A stretch of 42,090 nucleotides of DNA from an uncultured Holophagaceae bacterium (lineage in GTDB: Bacteria > Acidobacteriota > Holophagae > Holophagales > Holophagaceae). The notes under the pieces were generated by a model, which saw only the letters and a list, made by a program, of their open reading frames with translations, was not told the DNA's origin and made no database searches. Made by a program: the position numbers and the translations under genes. The DNA lies in NCBI GenBank assembly GCA_903873655.1, contig CAIQPH010000126.1, positions 1 to 42,090 on the forward strand, in the 5' to 3' direction. Of the stretch, positions 8,591 through 21,064 are shown one piece after another (positions within the stretch are counted from its first letter, which is position 1; every line of letters starts with the position of its first letter).

Positions 8591-8776
8591 ATGGATCCCA
8601 TCGTCGCCAGCGCAGTCGCTCAAACCCAGGCGCAGAGCCAGGCCATGATCCAGGGCCAGGTCGGGGTGGCCATGCTCAAGAAGAGCATTGACATCATGGC
8701 CCAGCAGGGCACGGAGATGGCGCAGCTGATCTCCCAGCAGACCGGCGTGGGCCAGCAGGTGAATCTTCTCGCCTAG
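8591..8776 (+). CDS. YjfB family putative motility protein
   Basis: 61 aa; VAMLKKSIDIMAQQGTEMAQLI pattern; follows csrA. Confidence 0.6.
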   Translation: MDPIVASAVAQTQAQSQAMIQGQVGVAMLKKSIDIMAQQGTEMAQLISQQTGVGQQVNLLA

Positions 8777-8779
8777 ACG

Positions 8780-11611
<2,832 letters not shown>

Positions 11612-11662
11612 GATCCCGTCAGTTTACGCCAATTTTTCGCTTCCGGAAGTTGCGTCTAGGTC

Positions 11663-11679
11663 GTCACCCTGAGGTCACC
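11663..11679. promoter_or_regulatory. Direct repeat GTCACC-N5-GTCACC (11-bp period) between uvrA and the CHAD gene
   Basis: tcGTCACCctgagGTCACCa in the divergent intergenic region. Confidence 0.35.
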
Positions 11680-11771
11680 ATGTGATGCCGGTGGAGCACC
11701 CGACATAAGGCGTCGTAACGAAACAATTAGAAAAGCACTGGTTCTTTCGAAACGACCCCTAAAATCAAGGG

Positions 11772-12683
11772 ATGCATCCAGCTGAACTGGCGATCCTGCT
11801 TCACCGCGCCCTTGAGGTCCGCCTGGCGCGCCTGCGGGAACTGCTGGAGAAGGACCTCTGGTCGGAAGACGCTGAGCAGCTCCATCAGGTCCGCGTGGCC
11901 GCCCGTCGGCTCGGCGCCGTGCTCGACCTGGTGGATGCGGAGATCTACCCGGGACACAAGGGCCACCGCCGCGCACTGAAGGGTCTGGTGGACATCCTTG
12001 GGTTGACCCGCGAACTGGACGTCCACGCTGGACACCTGTGCACCTACCACCAGGAAGCGCGAACGCCCACTGAGGCCGCTGTCATTGAGCACCTGCTCGA
12101 ACAAGTGGATCGAAAACGAGCCAAGGCACGGCGGACCATGGGGAGGGGACTCGAGCGACTGCGGCTGCCAAACCTGGGGCGACTGCTTGAGGTACCCGTC
12201 CTGCGGGACCCCTTCCAGCCCACCTCGCTGCAGGAATCGGCTTGGAACTGTCTCGAACCCCGCTCCACCGCAGCCCTGGGCAACTTGGCCACCCTTGCCG
12301 CCCACGAAGACCCTGTCGCGATGCACCGGGCCCGCGTGAAGATCAAGAAACTGCGCTATGCCATCGAGGCGCTGGAGGGCGCCTTCGCCGGGTGGCCGGA
12401 ATCCGTTCTGAATGATCTTCGAGCCCTCCAGACGGCGCTTGGAGACCACCACGACCTGGCCACCCTCGAAACCCTGCTCTGGGAGATGGAAGGCGGGCTT
12501 CGCCTTCGGGATCGCCCGAACCTGTGCGGAGGCGTGCTCGAACTCCTGGGTGACGTGGCGGAAACGCGCCGCGCGGCCTTCGATCACTTCGTCACCTTAG
12601 CCCAGGCCCAGGATCATGCCGCGTTCGTGCGGGTCGTCCGATCTGCCCTCGGGCTCTCCCAGGCTGACGGATCACAGGCATGA
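11772..12683 (+). CDS. CHAD domain-containing protein
   Basis: Paired HQVRVAARRLGAVLDL and HRARVKIKKLRYAIEAL motifs typical of CHAD. Confidence 0.9.
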   Translation: MHPAELAILLHRALEVRLARLRELLEKDLWSEDAEQLHQVRVAARRLGAVLDLVDAEIYPGHKGHRRALKGLVDILGLTRELDVHAGHLCTYHQEARTPTEAAVIEHLLEQVDRKRAKARRTMGRGLERLRLPNLGRLLEVPVLRDPFQPTSLQESAWNCLEPRSTAALGNLATLAAHEDPVAMHRARVKIKKLRYAIEALEGAFAGWPESVLNDLRALQTALGDHHDLATLETLLWEMEGGLRLRDRPNLCGGVLELLGDVAETRRAAFDHFVTLAQAQDHAAFVRVVRSALGLSQADGSQA

Positions 12684-14305
12684 ACCTCTGGCGTGTCCGG
12701 ATCCGACCCCTGGCTTGGCTGCGCAGCTTGCACGCCAAGCTGTTCCTCCTCCTGGGCCTGGTCACCAGTGTGCTCACCGTGGCCGTGGCCTATTCCATCA
12801 CCCGCAACAGCCGCCGGGAGCTGGAAAGCTACTCGCGAAGACTGGTGATCGAGGCGGCGGGGACGGTGGAGACCGACATCGTGGAGCGCGATCCGACGTT
12901 CAAGGATCCCGACAAGCTGGACCAGCTGCTGGAGAGCATCGCCGGACCCGACCGCAGCATCTTCCAGATCGACGTATTCAAGCAGGTTGGGCGAGGCTCG
13001 GAAGTCGAACTGGTGCGATCCTCCGGTGATGAATCCATCGTCGAGTGGGGCCCGGAGATCGGATCCTACCTGACCCTGCAGGGTCCCCAGGCCGAACTGG
13101 TGGATCTGGAGCCGGCCGGGCGCGCCTGGAAAGTCTACCTGCCCATTCGTACCCACAAACCCGGCCAGCCGCCCCTGGGCCTGATTCGCGCGTACTGCGA
13201 TCTGGAACGGTGGGAGGTGGTCTGGAACAACAACTTCAAGCGGACCTATCGCACCCTCCCGGGCGTGCTGCTGGGTGAATTCATCCTGCTCTGGCTGATC
13301 CTCCGCATGCTCATCAGCGACCCCATCGAGGCCATGGTGATCGCCATGCAGAAACTGGAGCGCGGTGAGGCCAGCGTCCGTGCGCCCGTCCGCCGCAGTG
13401 ACGAGCTGGGCCTCATCGCTTCCCGGTTCAATGCCATGGCCGTAGAGCTTCAGCGTGCCGGCGAGGAGCGCGAGTCCCTAATCCAGGAGATCCGGGGCTT
13501 CAACGCCAACCTGCAGGACCGGATCGACGCCGCCCTTTCTGAACTTCAGGCCAAGAACCGCGAGTTGGCCGCCCTGGTCGAACGCAATGCCCTGCTCCGG
13601 GAGGAGCTGGGCGCCCAGGAACGGCTCGCGGTCGCCGGGCAGCTGACGGCGACCTTTGCCCATGAGGTAGGAACCCCTTTGAACCTCATGACAGGCCATC
13701 TCCAACTCCTGGATGCGCAAGAGGGCCTGCCCGAGAAGGCCCGCGAGCGCCTGCACGTCATCCAGGCCCAGATCCAGCGCGTTGGCGATATCGTGCGCCG
13801 CCTGTTGGACCTCACCCGTCGGCCCCAACTGCACAGGGAACCCCAGCTCTTCCTAGACCTGCTGGCGGATCTGGAGCAGCTGTGGACACCTACCCTGACG
13901 GCCCACGGGGTCACTGTCGAAGCACAGGCGCCTCCTGGTTGCCGCCTGAATGTGGATCGCAAACAGATGGAGCAGCTCTTCCTCAACCTCATGAACAATG
14001 CCCTGGATGCCATGCCCTCCGGGGGCACGGTGCGGATTTCCGTTCAGCCCTCGGAGGAAAGCACCCCGGATGGTCCCTGGTGGGACCTGCGCTTCCAGGA
14101 TTCGGGCCAGGGCATCCCCAGCGAATTGCTTGGCCAGGTCTTCCGCCCCATGTTCACCACCAAGCCCGAAGGCAAGGGCACGGGCCTGGGCCTCAGCATC
14201 TGCCGCGAGATCGTCCGTGGTCACGGCGGGGATATCCGCATCGAGAGCTCCGAAGAGAAGGGCACCTGCGTAGTGTTCACCCTGCCAGGGGCCGTGCCCG
14301 TCTAA
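12680..14305 (+). CDS. Membrane sensor histidine kinase (HAMP)
   Basis: Transmembrane segments, HAMP-like segment, H-box FAHEVGTPLNLMTGHLQLL, N-box NLMNNALDAMPSGG, G-boxes FQDSGQGIP and GTGLGLSICREIV. Confidence 0.92.
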   Translation: MNLWRVRIRPLAWLRSLHAKLFLLLGLVTSVLTVAVAYSITRNSRRELESYSRRLVIEAAGTVETDIVERDPTFKDPDKLDQLLESIAGPDRSIFQIDVFKQVGRGSEVELVRSSGDESIVEWGPEIGSYLTLQGPQAELVDLEPAGRAWKVYLPIRTHKPGQPPLGLIRAYCDLERWEVVWNNNFKRTYRTLPGVLLGEFILLWLILRMLISDPIEAMVIAMQKLERGEASVRAPVRRSDELGLIASRFNAMAVELQRAGEERESLIQEIRGFNANLQDRIDAALSELQAKNRELAALVERNALLREELGAQERLAVAGQLTATFAHEVGTPLNLMTGHLQLLDAQEGLPEKARERLHVIQAQIQRVGDIVRRLLDLTRRPQLHREPQLFLDLLADLEQLWTPTLTAHGVTVEAQAPPGCRLNVDRKQMEQLFLNLMNNALDAMPSGGTVRISVQPSEESTPDGPWWDLRFQDSGQGIPSELLGQVFRPMFTTKPEGKGTGLGLSICREIVRGHGGDIRIESSEEKGTCVVFTLPGAVPV

Positions 14306-15093
14306 ATCTCCACGACCTCGATGTCCCCGAGCGGTTCCTCGAGGAATCGGTTCCCCACTTCCTTCAGACGGCTGCTGGCGTCGGTGAGCTGGACGCGGAG
14401 GGTGCCGCGGGCGCTGGCCGTGCGGTAGCCCAGGCTGCCCTGCAGCAGGCGGTCGACGGCCTTGGCGGTGACCCGGCCGCTGTCGATCCAGCAGGTGCCT
14501 GGGCGGCTGCGTTCCAGGCTCGTCAAGAGGGTCGGGTAGTGCGTGCAGCCCAGCACCACGGTCTTCACCTCGAAGGGCAGCTGGTTCAGATAGCGGCGGC
14601 AGATGCTGTCCGTGACGGGGTCATCGAACCAGCCCTCCTCCGCTAGGGGCACCAGCAGCGCACAGGCCGTGCTGTGAATGATCTTGGTGGGATCACGCCG
14701 GAGGATGGCCGTCTCGTAGGCGGCGCTGCTCACGGTAGCCAGGGTGCCGATGATCCCGACGGGCCCTGGGATCGCCGCAGCAGCTTCGGCCCCGGGTTCG
14801 ATCACGCCGATCACCGGGCAGGGACTCACGGCTTGCAGGGCGGGCAGGCCATGGGCGCTGGCCGTGTTGCAGGCGATCACGATGAGCTTGGGATCGTGGC
14901 GCTGGAGCAGCTCGCCCATCTGCAGCGTGTAGCGCTCGATGGTGCGGTGGCTCTTGGTGCCGTAGGGTAGTCGCGCCGTATCCCCGAGGTAGACCAGGTC
15001 CTCCTGGGGCAGCAGCTGGCGCAGGGCATGGATGACGGTGAGCCCGCCGATGCCCGAGTCGAAAACCCCGATGGGGCGGTCCGCGCGGCTCAT
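14302..15093 (-). CDS. murI: Glutamate racemase
   Basis: RPIGVFDSGIGGLTVIHAL, VYLGDTARLPYG, IACNTASAHGL, VLGCTHYPTL. Confidence 0.95.
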   Translation of the reverse strand: MSRADRPIGVFDSGIGGLTVIHALRQLLPQEDLVYLGDTARLPYGTKSHRTIERYTLQMGELLQRHDPKLIVIACNTASAHGLPALQAVSPCPVIGVIEPGAEAAAAIPGPVGIIGTLATVSSAAYETAILRRDPTKIIHSTACALLVPLAEEGWFDDPVTDSICRRYLNQLPFEVKTVVLGCTHYPTLLTSLERSRPGTCWIDSGRVTAKAVDRLLQGSLGYRTASARGTLRVQLTDASSRLKEVGNRFLEEPLGDIEVVEI

Positions 15094-15968
15094 GCAGGCA
15101 CCCGTTCCGCCAGAATCGCGATCCACTCGCCTTCTTGCAGCACCTTTTCCGGTTTGAAGCCATGGGAAACGAGGCTCACCAGGGCTTCGTCAGTGCGCTC
15201 GGCCAGGATGCCGCTCGCGATGAGCCAGCCACCGGGAGCGGCCACTTCCGCCACGCGCGGCAGGAGTTCCTGGATAGTCTCCAGCAGGATGTTGGCCAGC
15301 AGACCCGAGTAGGGGCCCGCCACACGCGGCTGGTCCAAGGTCCCGATGAAACACTCGTACGGCCGGGCCCCCTTCAACAGGTGAGCGTTCAACGCCATGA
15401 GTTCGTCCATGGCCGGGCCGCAGTCGGGATCGATGTCGAACGCCGTGAGCCCGCGCGCCCCCAAAAGGAAGGCTGCCAGCGACAGGATGCCCGTGCCGGC
15501 GCCAATGTCGAGGATGGGACCCTGGAGCCGCCCTGCCAGCGACAACGCTTCCAGGAGCTTCATGCAGAGGCGGGTGGTCTCGTGACCACCGGTGCCAAAG
15601 GCCAGACCCGGGTTCACCACGAGGTCGATTCGATCCGCGGGCCCGGGTGTCTCATCCCAGAGGGGGCGGACATGAAATAACTTGCCGACCTCGAAGGCGC
15701 CGAAGCCCTGGCGGCTCTTGGCCAGCCAGTCCTCATCGCCGAAGACCTCGGCCTCGAGGAGATACACGCCCGGAAAGGCCTTCAGACCCTCTGCTCCCGG
15801 GGGGTAAACCCCGGGCGAAAAGTAGACATAGCAGGCTTTGGGCGGATCGGCCTCGCGGTAGAAGGCGGCTGAGCCAGCCCCCTCAAGCCACTCACATAAG
15901 GCTTCCTCCTGCTGGTCAGGAACCTCCAGTTTCCATCTCAGATGGGCTGCATTCGTCACGTGGCACAT
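15090..15968 (-). CDS. prmA: Ribosomal protein L11 methyltransferase
   Basis: DLVVNPGLAFGTGGHETTRLCMKLLE, ILDIGAGTGILSLAAFLLGA, LLANILLETIQELLP. Start approximate; longer N-terminus in the ORF track is unlikely. Confidence 0.88.
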   Translation of the reverse strand: MCHVTNAAHLRWKLEVPDQQEEALCEWLEGAGSAAFYREADPPKACYVYFSPGVYPPGAEGLKAFPGVYLLEAEVFGDEDWLAKSRQGFGAFEVGKLFHVRPLWDETPGPADRIDLVVNPGLAFGTGGHETTRLCMKLLEALSLAGRLQGPILDIGAGTGILSLAAFLLGARGLTAFDIDPDCGPAMDELMALNAHLLKGARPYECFIGTLDQPRVAGPYSGLLANILLETIQELLPRVAEVAAPGGWLIASGILAERTDEALVSLVSHGFKPEKVLQEGEWIAILAERVPA

Positions 15969-16052
15969 CCTGTGCCGCGCCCTCCGGGCTTCGGCTTGAC
16001 TCGCGCAACTGGCGCTCGCCCCTCTGGGGCCGTCTGCCGCGCAGTCGGTCCT

Positions 16053-16069
16053 ATTCGCCTTCGGCGAAT
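16053..16069. repeat. Perfect hairpin ATTCGCC-TTC-GGCGAAT upstream of prmA
   Basis: 7-bp stem, 3-nt loop, intergenic. Confidence 0.7.
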
Positions 16070-16265
16070 GGTCGCCAAAGTGGCAATCCGCTCCTGCTCC
16101 ATGCTCATTGGCAAAGGTTAACAGGACCCTGGGAACCATCTGGCCCCAGGCTGCACTCAAGGAATGCGGCAGGCCGGAACGCCGCGGTGAGTGGAGCGTT
16201 GGGGGAAACGGCACGGGGGGACGAATGTCCCTCCGTGTTTGTTTGTAAACGCTGACCCGTAGGGA

Positions 16266-17699
16266 CTACTCTGCCGCTTCAGCCGATTCGGCGTCCTCCA
16301 GGTCCAGCCGCTTCATCTTCTCAAGGAAGGTGGTGCGCTTGAGGCCCAGAAGGTCGGCGGCGCGCTTCTTGTTGCCCCGGGTGATGGCGAGGCTCTGCAG
16401 CATGAGCGTTTTTTCCATGTCTGACACGACCTGGTTGAGATCCAGGCCCTCGGCCGGCAGATCCATGCCGAAGGCCGCCGGCGACTGGGAGGTGAAGGCC
16501 TCGGCAGAGAAGGGCTGGAAACCGGGCCTTGGCGACTCCTGGGCCGGGGGAGCCTCACCCATGCGCTCAGCCAAGAAGGTGAAGTCCTCCCGGGTAAGGA
16601 CGGGGCGAGTGCCCGAGAGCACGATGGCGCGCTCGATGGCGTTCTCCAACTGGCGCACATTCCCGGGCCACGGCAGGGACATGAGCAGAGGGTCCACGCT
16701 GGGGTGCAGGGCCTTGGGATAGAGGCCATGCTCGCGGGCCTTGCGGTTCAGGAAATGCTGAGCGAGGAAGGGCACCTCCTCCCGCCGGGCCCGCAGCGGG
16801 GGCATGGTGATGGGCACGACTTCCAGCCGATAGAACAGGTCCTCTCGGAAGCTGCCGTCCTGAACTTTCTTCCACAAATCCACATTGGAGGCCGTCACCA
16901 CGCGCACGTCCACCTTCACCGGTGCGCCGCCACCCAGGGGCTGCACCTCCCGCTCCTGCAGGACGCGCAGCAGGCGCACCTGGGCGCCCAGGGGCATGGT
17001 GCCCACTTCGTCCAGGAAGACGGTGCCGCCGTGGGCCTCACGGAATTTCCCTGGCGTGTCCTTGCGGGCATCCGTGAAGGCGCCCTTGTTGTAGCCGAAG
17101 AGCTCCGATTCCAGGAGATTTTCGGGGATGGCACCGCAGTGGACAGCCACGAAGGGCGACGCAGGATCTGCGCCCATGCGGTGGATGGCCCGGGCGATCA
17201 CTTCCTTGCCGGTGCCGCTCTCACCCAGCAGCAGGACCGTGGCGCGGGTGGCTGCGGCAGCGCGGGCCCGGATGAGCACGTCCTGCATGGCCGGGCTGGT
17301 GCCCACGAGGCCGAAAGCCAGGGCCTGCGAGGCGCTGAGCTGCGTGGTGGTCCCCGAGCGGGGGCGCAGGCCCGGCATGGGCGGCTCCGGACCCAGCACG
17401 CCCCAGCGCACGGACCCAAGCGATCCCCATTCCGCCAGGGCCTTGGGATCCATGGGCGCCGTATCGGGTTTCAGTCCCAGAAGGATGGGCAGGGCGGCCA
17501 CTTCGGCCATCATTCGATTCAATTCCGGCGGCGGCCAGGCACCCTTGGCACTGATCACCCACAGATCCACATCCCGTGGCGCCAGCGCCGGTGAAGCCCC
17601 CCGATCAAGGGTCACATCCCACAGCGCCGCCCACCGATGCTCCAGCCCCCCGGTATCGTCCCCGAGGGTGGACCAGTGAAGGCGAGGCAGCTGCGTCAT
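16266..17699 (-). CDS. Sigma-54-dependent transcriptional activator (AAA+), with divergent N-terminal domain
   Basis: Walker [15 protein letters not shown] (GAFTGA-position), Walker [31 protein letters not shown]-terminal Fis-like HTH. Confidence 0.92.
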   Translation of the reverse strand: MTQLPRLHWSTLGDDTGGLEHRWAALWDVTLDRGASPALAPRDVDLWVISAKGAWPPPELNRMMAEVAALPILLGLKPDTAPMDPKALAEWGSLGSVRWGVLGPEPPMPGLRPRSGTTTQLSASQALAFGLVGTSPAMQDVLIRARAAAATRATVLLLGESGTGKEVIARAIHRMGADPASPFVAVHCGAIPENLLESELFGYNKGAFTDARKDTPGKFREAHGGTVFLDEVGTMPLGAQVRLLRVLQEREVQPLGGGAPVKVDVRVVTASNVDLWKKVQDGSFREDLFYRLEVVPITMPPLRARREEVPFLAQHFLNRKAREHGLYPKALHPSVDPLLMSLPWPGNVRQLENAIERAIVLSGTRPVLTREDFTFLAERMGEAPPAQESPRPGFQPFSAEAFTSQSPAAFGMDLPAEGLDLNQVVSDMEKTLMLQSLAITRGNKKRAADLLGLKRTTFLEKMKRLDLEDAESAEAAE

Positions 17700-17846
17700 A
17701 AACTCCTTGGCTGGAAATAGCCTAGATGCAGGGATCTGAGGGTCAAGTCAAAAAAATGACGTAGAAAATATTGGCGAAGATGACGGAACAGTTTAGCTCC
17801 CGCGCTTCCCCAGCGGGCGTATCTTTGGGATACACCGGAGGTCTTC

Positions 17847-18389
17847 ATGGCGCTCACGGAATCCACCATGGTCCCGCTCGGAGCGGCTTGTCCTGATTTC
17901 ACACTGCCCGGCGTGGACGGGCGGCTCTGGTCCCTCCACGACTTCCATACGCCGGCCCTGGTGGTGGCGTTTATGTGCAACCACTGCCCCTACGTGCAGG
18001 CCATAGATGACCGCCTCAATGCGCTGGCGAAGGCCTACGCTGGGCGCTGCTCGGTGGCGGGCATCAATTCGAATGATGCCGTGACCTACCCGGACGACAG
18101 CTTCGAGGCCATGCGCGCCAGGGCGAAGATCAAGGGCTTTGCATTCCCCTATCTATGGGATGAGGAGCAGTCCGTGGCACGGGCCCTGGGCGCTGCCTGC
18201 ACCCCCGATTTCTTCCTCTTCGATTCCCACCGTCGCCTCCAGTATCGGGGCCGCCTGGATGATAACTGGAAGGACGCCGCCCATGTCACCCGCGAGGAAC
18301 TGAAGGAGGCCATCGAGGGCGTCCTTGCGGGGAGGGAGCCCCTGGAGACCCAGTGCCCAAGCATGGGCTGCAGCATCAAGTGGAAGTAA
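17847..18389 (+). CDS. Thioredoxin/AhpC-TSA-like redoxin family protein
   Basis: ACPDFTLPGVDGRLWSLHDF...VVAFMCNHCPYVQAI (CxxC)...FDSHRRLQYRGRLDDN. Confidence 0.88.
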   Translation: MALTESTMVPLGAACPDFTLPGVDGRLWSLHDFHTPALVVAFMCNHCPYVQAIDDRLNALAKAYAGRCSVAGINSNDAVTYPDDSFEAMRARAKIKGFAFPYLWDEEQSVARALGAACTPDFFLFDSHRRLQYRGRLDDNWKDAAHVTREELKEAIEGVLAGREPLETQCPSMGCSIKWK

Positions 18390-18404
18390 CGCGCTGGCCT
18401 CTTA

Positions 18405-18452
18405 GGAACTGGAACGAATTATAAGCGTTGCCATCGCGCAACGTTCCGTTCC
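18405..18452. repeat. Imperfect inverted repeat between the redoxin and outer-membrane protein genes
   Basis: GGAACTGGAACG (18405-18416) versus CGTTCCGTTCC (18442-18452). Confidence 0.45.
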
Positions 18453-18506
18453 GGCTCCTTAGTGGTTCCTGGCAGGAGGTATGATCGGGGTTCCCACGGA
18501 GCTTTC

Positions 18507-19148
18507 ATGCGCTTGGTCGTCCTGCCGCTCTGCCTTGCCGGTCTGCCCCTCTGCGCCCAATGGGACCTGCGCCTGGAACTGCCCCACCCCACCGGTCAGA
18601 GCTTGCCGCAAACCCTCATCAGTGGGACCGGGAACCTGGTGGCAGGGGACTTCCATACAGGCCGTGGCTACATCGCCACCGTGAGCCGACGGATCCTCCA
18701 GGTGGGTCCTCTGCTGAAGCTGGAAGGTGGCCTGGAATACTCCCAGTTCACGGCAGGCGGCAACCTGGCGAACGGAACAGCCTCCCAGGGCGCCAACCTC
18801 AAGCAGCAGGGCGTGGGCGTGGCTCTCAATGTGCAGCTTTGGGTGCCTTTCACGGGGCTCGCCGGTGAATTCGGGCTCATCCAGCGCTTCCAGCGCTACA
18901 CCCTGGACACCGCGGGAGCCTCCAACGCCAAGGACCTGAGCCGCACCTGGCTGCGGGTGGGCGCCCGCTGGCGGGTTCCTGCGGTGGTGGTGCATCCCTA
19001 TGTGGTCGCCAGCTACCAGCAGCCGGTCACCAATGACAACCCGGTGAAGCTCAATGGTGCCGCGGATCTTGCAGCCTACTTCACAGCCCAGGGCAGTGGA
19101 CAGGAATTCCAGCGCCTCTGGACCTTCGGTGTGGGAGTGGCCTATTGA
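18507..19148 (+). CDS. Secreted/outer-membrane beta-barrel-like hypothetical protein
   Basis: Signal peptide [18 protein letters not shown]; alternating barrel-like strands; [11 protein letters not shown]-terminal aromatic ending. Confidence 0.65.
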   Translation: MRLVVLPLCLAGLPLCAQWDLRLELPHPTGQSLPQTLISGTGNLVAGDFHTGRGYIATVSRRILQVGPLLKLEGGLEYSQFTAGGNLANGTASQGANLKQQGVGVALNVQLWVPFTGLAGEFGLIQRFQRYTLDTAGASNAKDLSRTWLRVGARWRVPAVVVHPYVVASYQQPVTNDNPVKLNGAADLAAYFTAQGSGQEFQRLWTFGVGVAY

Positions 19149-19846
19149 TGTACCGCGCTGCCCGCATCGTCATTCTCACCGGTGCAGGCATTTCTGCGGA
19201 AAGCGGGCTGCGCACGTTTCGTGGCGCCGATGGCCTCTGGGAGAACCACCGGGTGCAGGAAGTGGCCACCCCCGAGGCCTTCCACCAGGATCCGGAACTG
19301 GTCTACCGCTTCTACAACGAACGGCGGCGAAGCCTCGCCACCGTGCAGCCCAATGCCGCCCACCTCGCCCTGGCTAGGCTGGAGCACGAATGGGGCGGAG
19401 ACCTGCTCCTGGTCACCCAGAACGTGGACGATCTGCACGGCCGGGCCGGATCGAGAAACCTGCTCCACATGCACGGCGAGCTCCTCAAGGGGCGCTGCCT
19501 CGACTGTCGGGCCGTCCGGGCCTGGCCCGGGGACATGGACCAGACCAGTCGCTGTCTCAGCTGCGGCGGTGGCCCCATGCGACCGCACATCGTCTGGTTC
19601 GGCGAGATGCCCCTCGAGACCACCCGCATCTACCAGGCCCTGGACCGATGCGACCTCTTCGTGGCCATCGGCACCAGCGGGCATGTCTACCCTGCCGCTG
19701 GCTTCGTGGAGGCCGTCGGGCCGGGCGCCCGGACGCTGGAACTCAACCTCGAACCCAGCCTTGTGGCCAGCGCCTTCCAGCGATCCCTCACCGGCCGGGC
19801 CACGGACTTGGTGCCAACGTTCGTGAACGAGTTGCTGGGTCCCTAG
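19148..19846 (+). CDS. cobB: Sir2 family NAD-dependent protein deacylase
   Basis: [70 protein letters not shown]. Confidence 0.95.
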   Translation: MYRAARIVILTGAGISAESGLRTFRGADGLWENHRVQEVATPEAFHQDPELVYRFYNERRRSLATVQPNAAHLALARLEHEWGGDLLLVTQNVDDLHGRAGSRNLLHMHGELLKGRCLDCRAVRAWPGDMDQTSRCLSCGGGPMRPHIVWFGEMPLETTRIYQALDRCDLFVAIGTSGHVYPAAGFVEAVGPGARTLELNLEPSLVASAFQRSLTGRATDLVPTFVNELLGP

Positions 19847-21037
19847 ATGGCCTCGAGCAGCACTCCTGCCGCATCCCCCTGGCCCGTGGTCATAATGGGG
19901 GCCCTGGCCCTCGCCATCGCCATGGGCATCGGGCGCTTCGCCTTCACACCCCTCATGCCCCTCATGTTGCGCGATGGCACCCTGGACGCTACCACCGGCA
20001 ACGAGTGGGCAGCCGCCAACTACTGCGGATACCTGCTGGGGGCCCTCACCGCGTCCTGGTTCGCCCAGGACCCGAGGCAGGGGCTGCGGCTCGGCCTGGT
20101 GGGCGTGACGCTGACAACCCTAGCGGCGGCCTGGGTCCCTGTCCCCTTCCAGCTCGGCGGGGCCCTGCTTCGGGCAGCCACCGGTGTCCTAAGCGCCTGG
20201 GTCCTGGTCTGCGCCAGTGGCTGGTGCCTGCCCGAGCTGGCCCGCCGGGGCTCGGCCACCCTGAGCGGGTGGATCTATATCGGCGTGGGCCTGGGGATCA
20301 CTCTGGCGGGTTTGATGGCCTGGCTCGGCGGGGGTCAATCCGCTCGGGCCCTCTGGGTGGAACTGGGCCTGCTCGCCACGGTGGGGACGCTCTTCGTCCT
20401 CTTTCACCTAGCTGGGGAGCCAAGTGCAACGATGCACCCCGGGGCGAGCCCTTCGCGGGCGGCGCCTGGGGAAGCCCGGGGGCAGGGCGCCCTGGTGCTT
20501 TGCTATGCGGCCTTCGGCTTCGGCTACATCATCCCCGCCACCTACTTGCCCACCATGGCCCGGCGCCTGGTATCTGATCCCCTTCTCTTCGGGCTCATCT
20601 GGCCCATCTTTGGCTCCGCGGCCACCCTCTCGGTGGCTATGGCCTCCCGTTGGGCCACGGCTTGGCCCAGGCGGAGGGTGTGGGGCTTCGCCCAGGGCCT
20701 CATGGCCGTGGGTACGGCGTTGCCGCTGCTCCACCCCTCCCTCTGGGTGCTGGCGGGCGCGGCCCTCCTGGTGGGCGGCAGCTTCATGGTGGTCACCATG
20801 GCGGGCCTCCAGTTGGCGCGAGAACAGATGCCCGCCCATCCCACTCCCCTGCTGGCCCGCATGACCGCCGGCTTCGCCGTGGGCCAGATCGCGGGCCCCC
20901 TCCTGGTCCGCCTCCTCGGCACTCACCAGGCCAGCGCCTGGGACGCCCTGAGCTGGGCCAGCGCCGCCGCGACCACTGTCCTGGCCGGCAGCGCCTTCTG
21001 GTTGTGGGCCGGAGACGGAGGCGGCAGGAACGCCTGA
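19847..21037 (+). CDS. YbfB/YjiJ family MFS transporter
   Basis: 396 aa polytopic; ALAIAMGIGRFAFTPLMPLML and NEWAAANYCGYLLGAL typical of the family. Confidence 0.85.
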   Translation: MASSSTPAASPWPVVIMGALALAIAMGIGRFAFTPLMPLMLRDGTLDATTGNEWAAANYCGYLLGALTASWFAQDPRQGLRLGLVGVTLTTLAAAWVPVPFQLGGALLRAATGVLSAWVLVCASGWCLPELARRGSATLSGWIYIGVGLGITLAGLMAWLGGGQSARALWVELGLLATVGTLFVLFHLAGEPSATMHPGASPSRAAPGEARGQGALVLCYAAFGFGYIIPATYLPTMARRLVSDPLLFGLIWPIFGSAATLSVAMASRWATAWPRRRVWGFAQGLMAVGTALPLLHPSLWVLAGAALLVGGSFMVVTMAGLQLAREQMPAHPTPLLARMTAGFAVGQIAGPLLVRLLGTHQASAWDALSWASAAATTVLAGSAFWLWAGDGGGRNA

Positions 21038-21064
21038 GGCTCCTTTCGCTCTGGGCCTGCGGGA

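Noticed and set aside
15969-16214. N-terminal extension of PrmA in the ORF track
   Set aside because: The extra ~82 aa do not resemble PrmA; the real start is probably near 15968.
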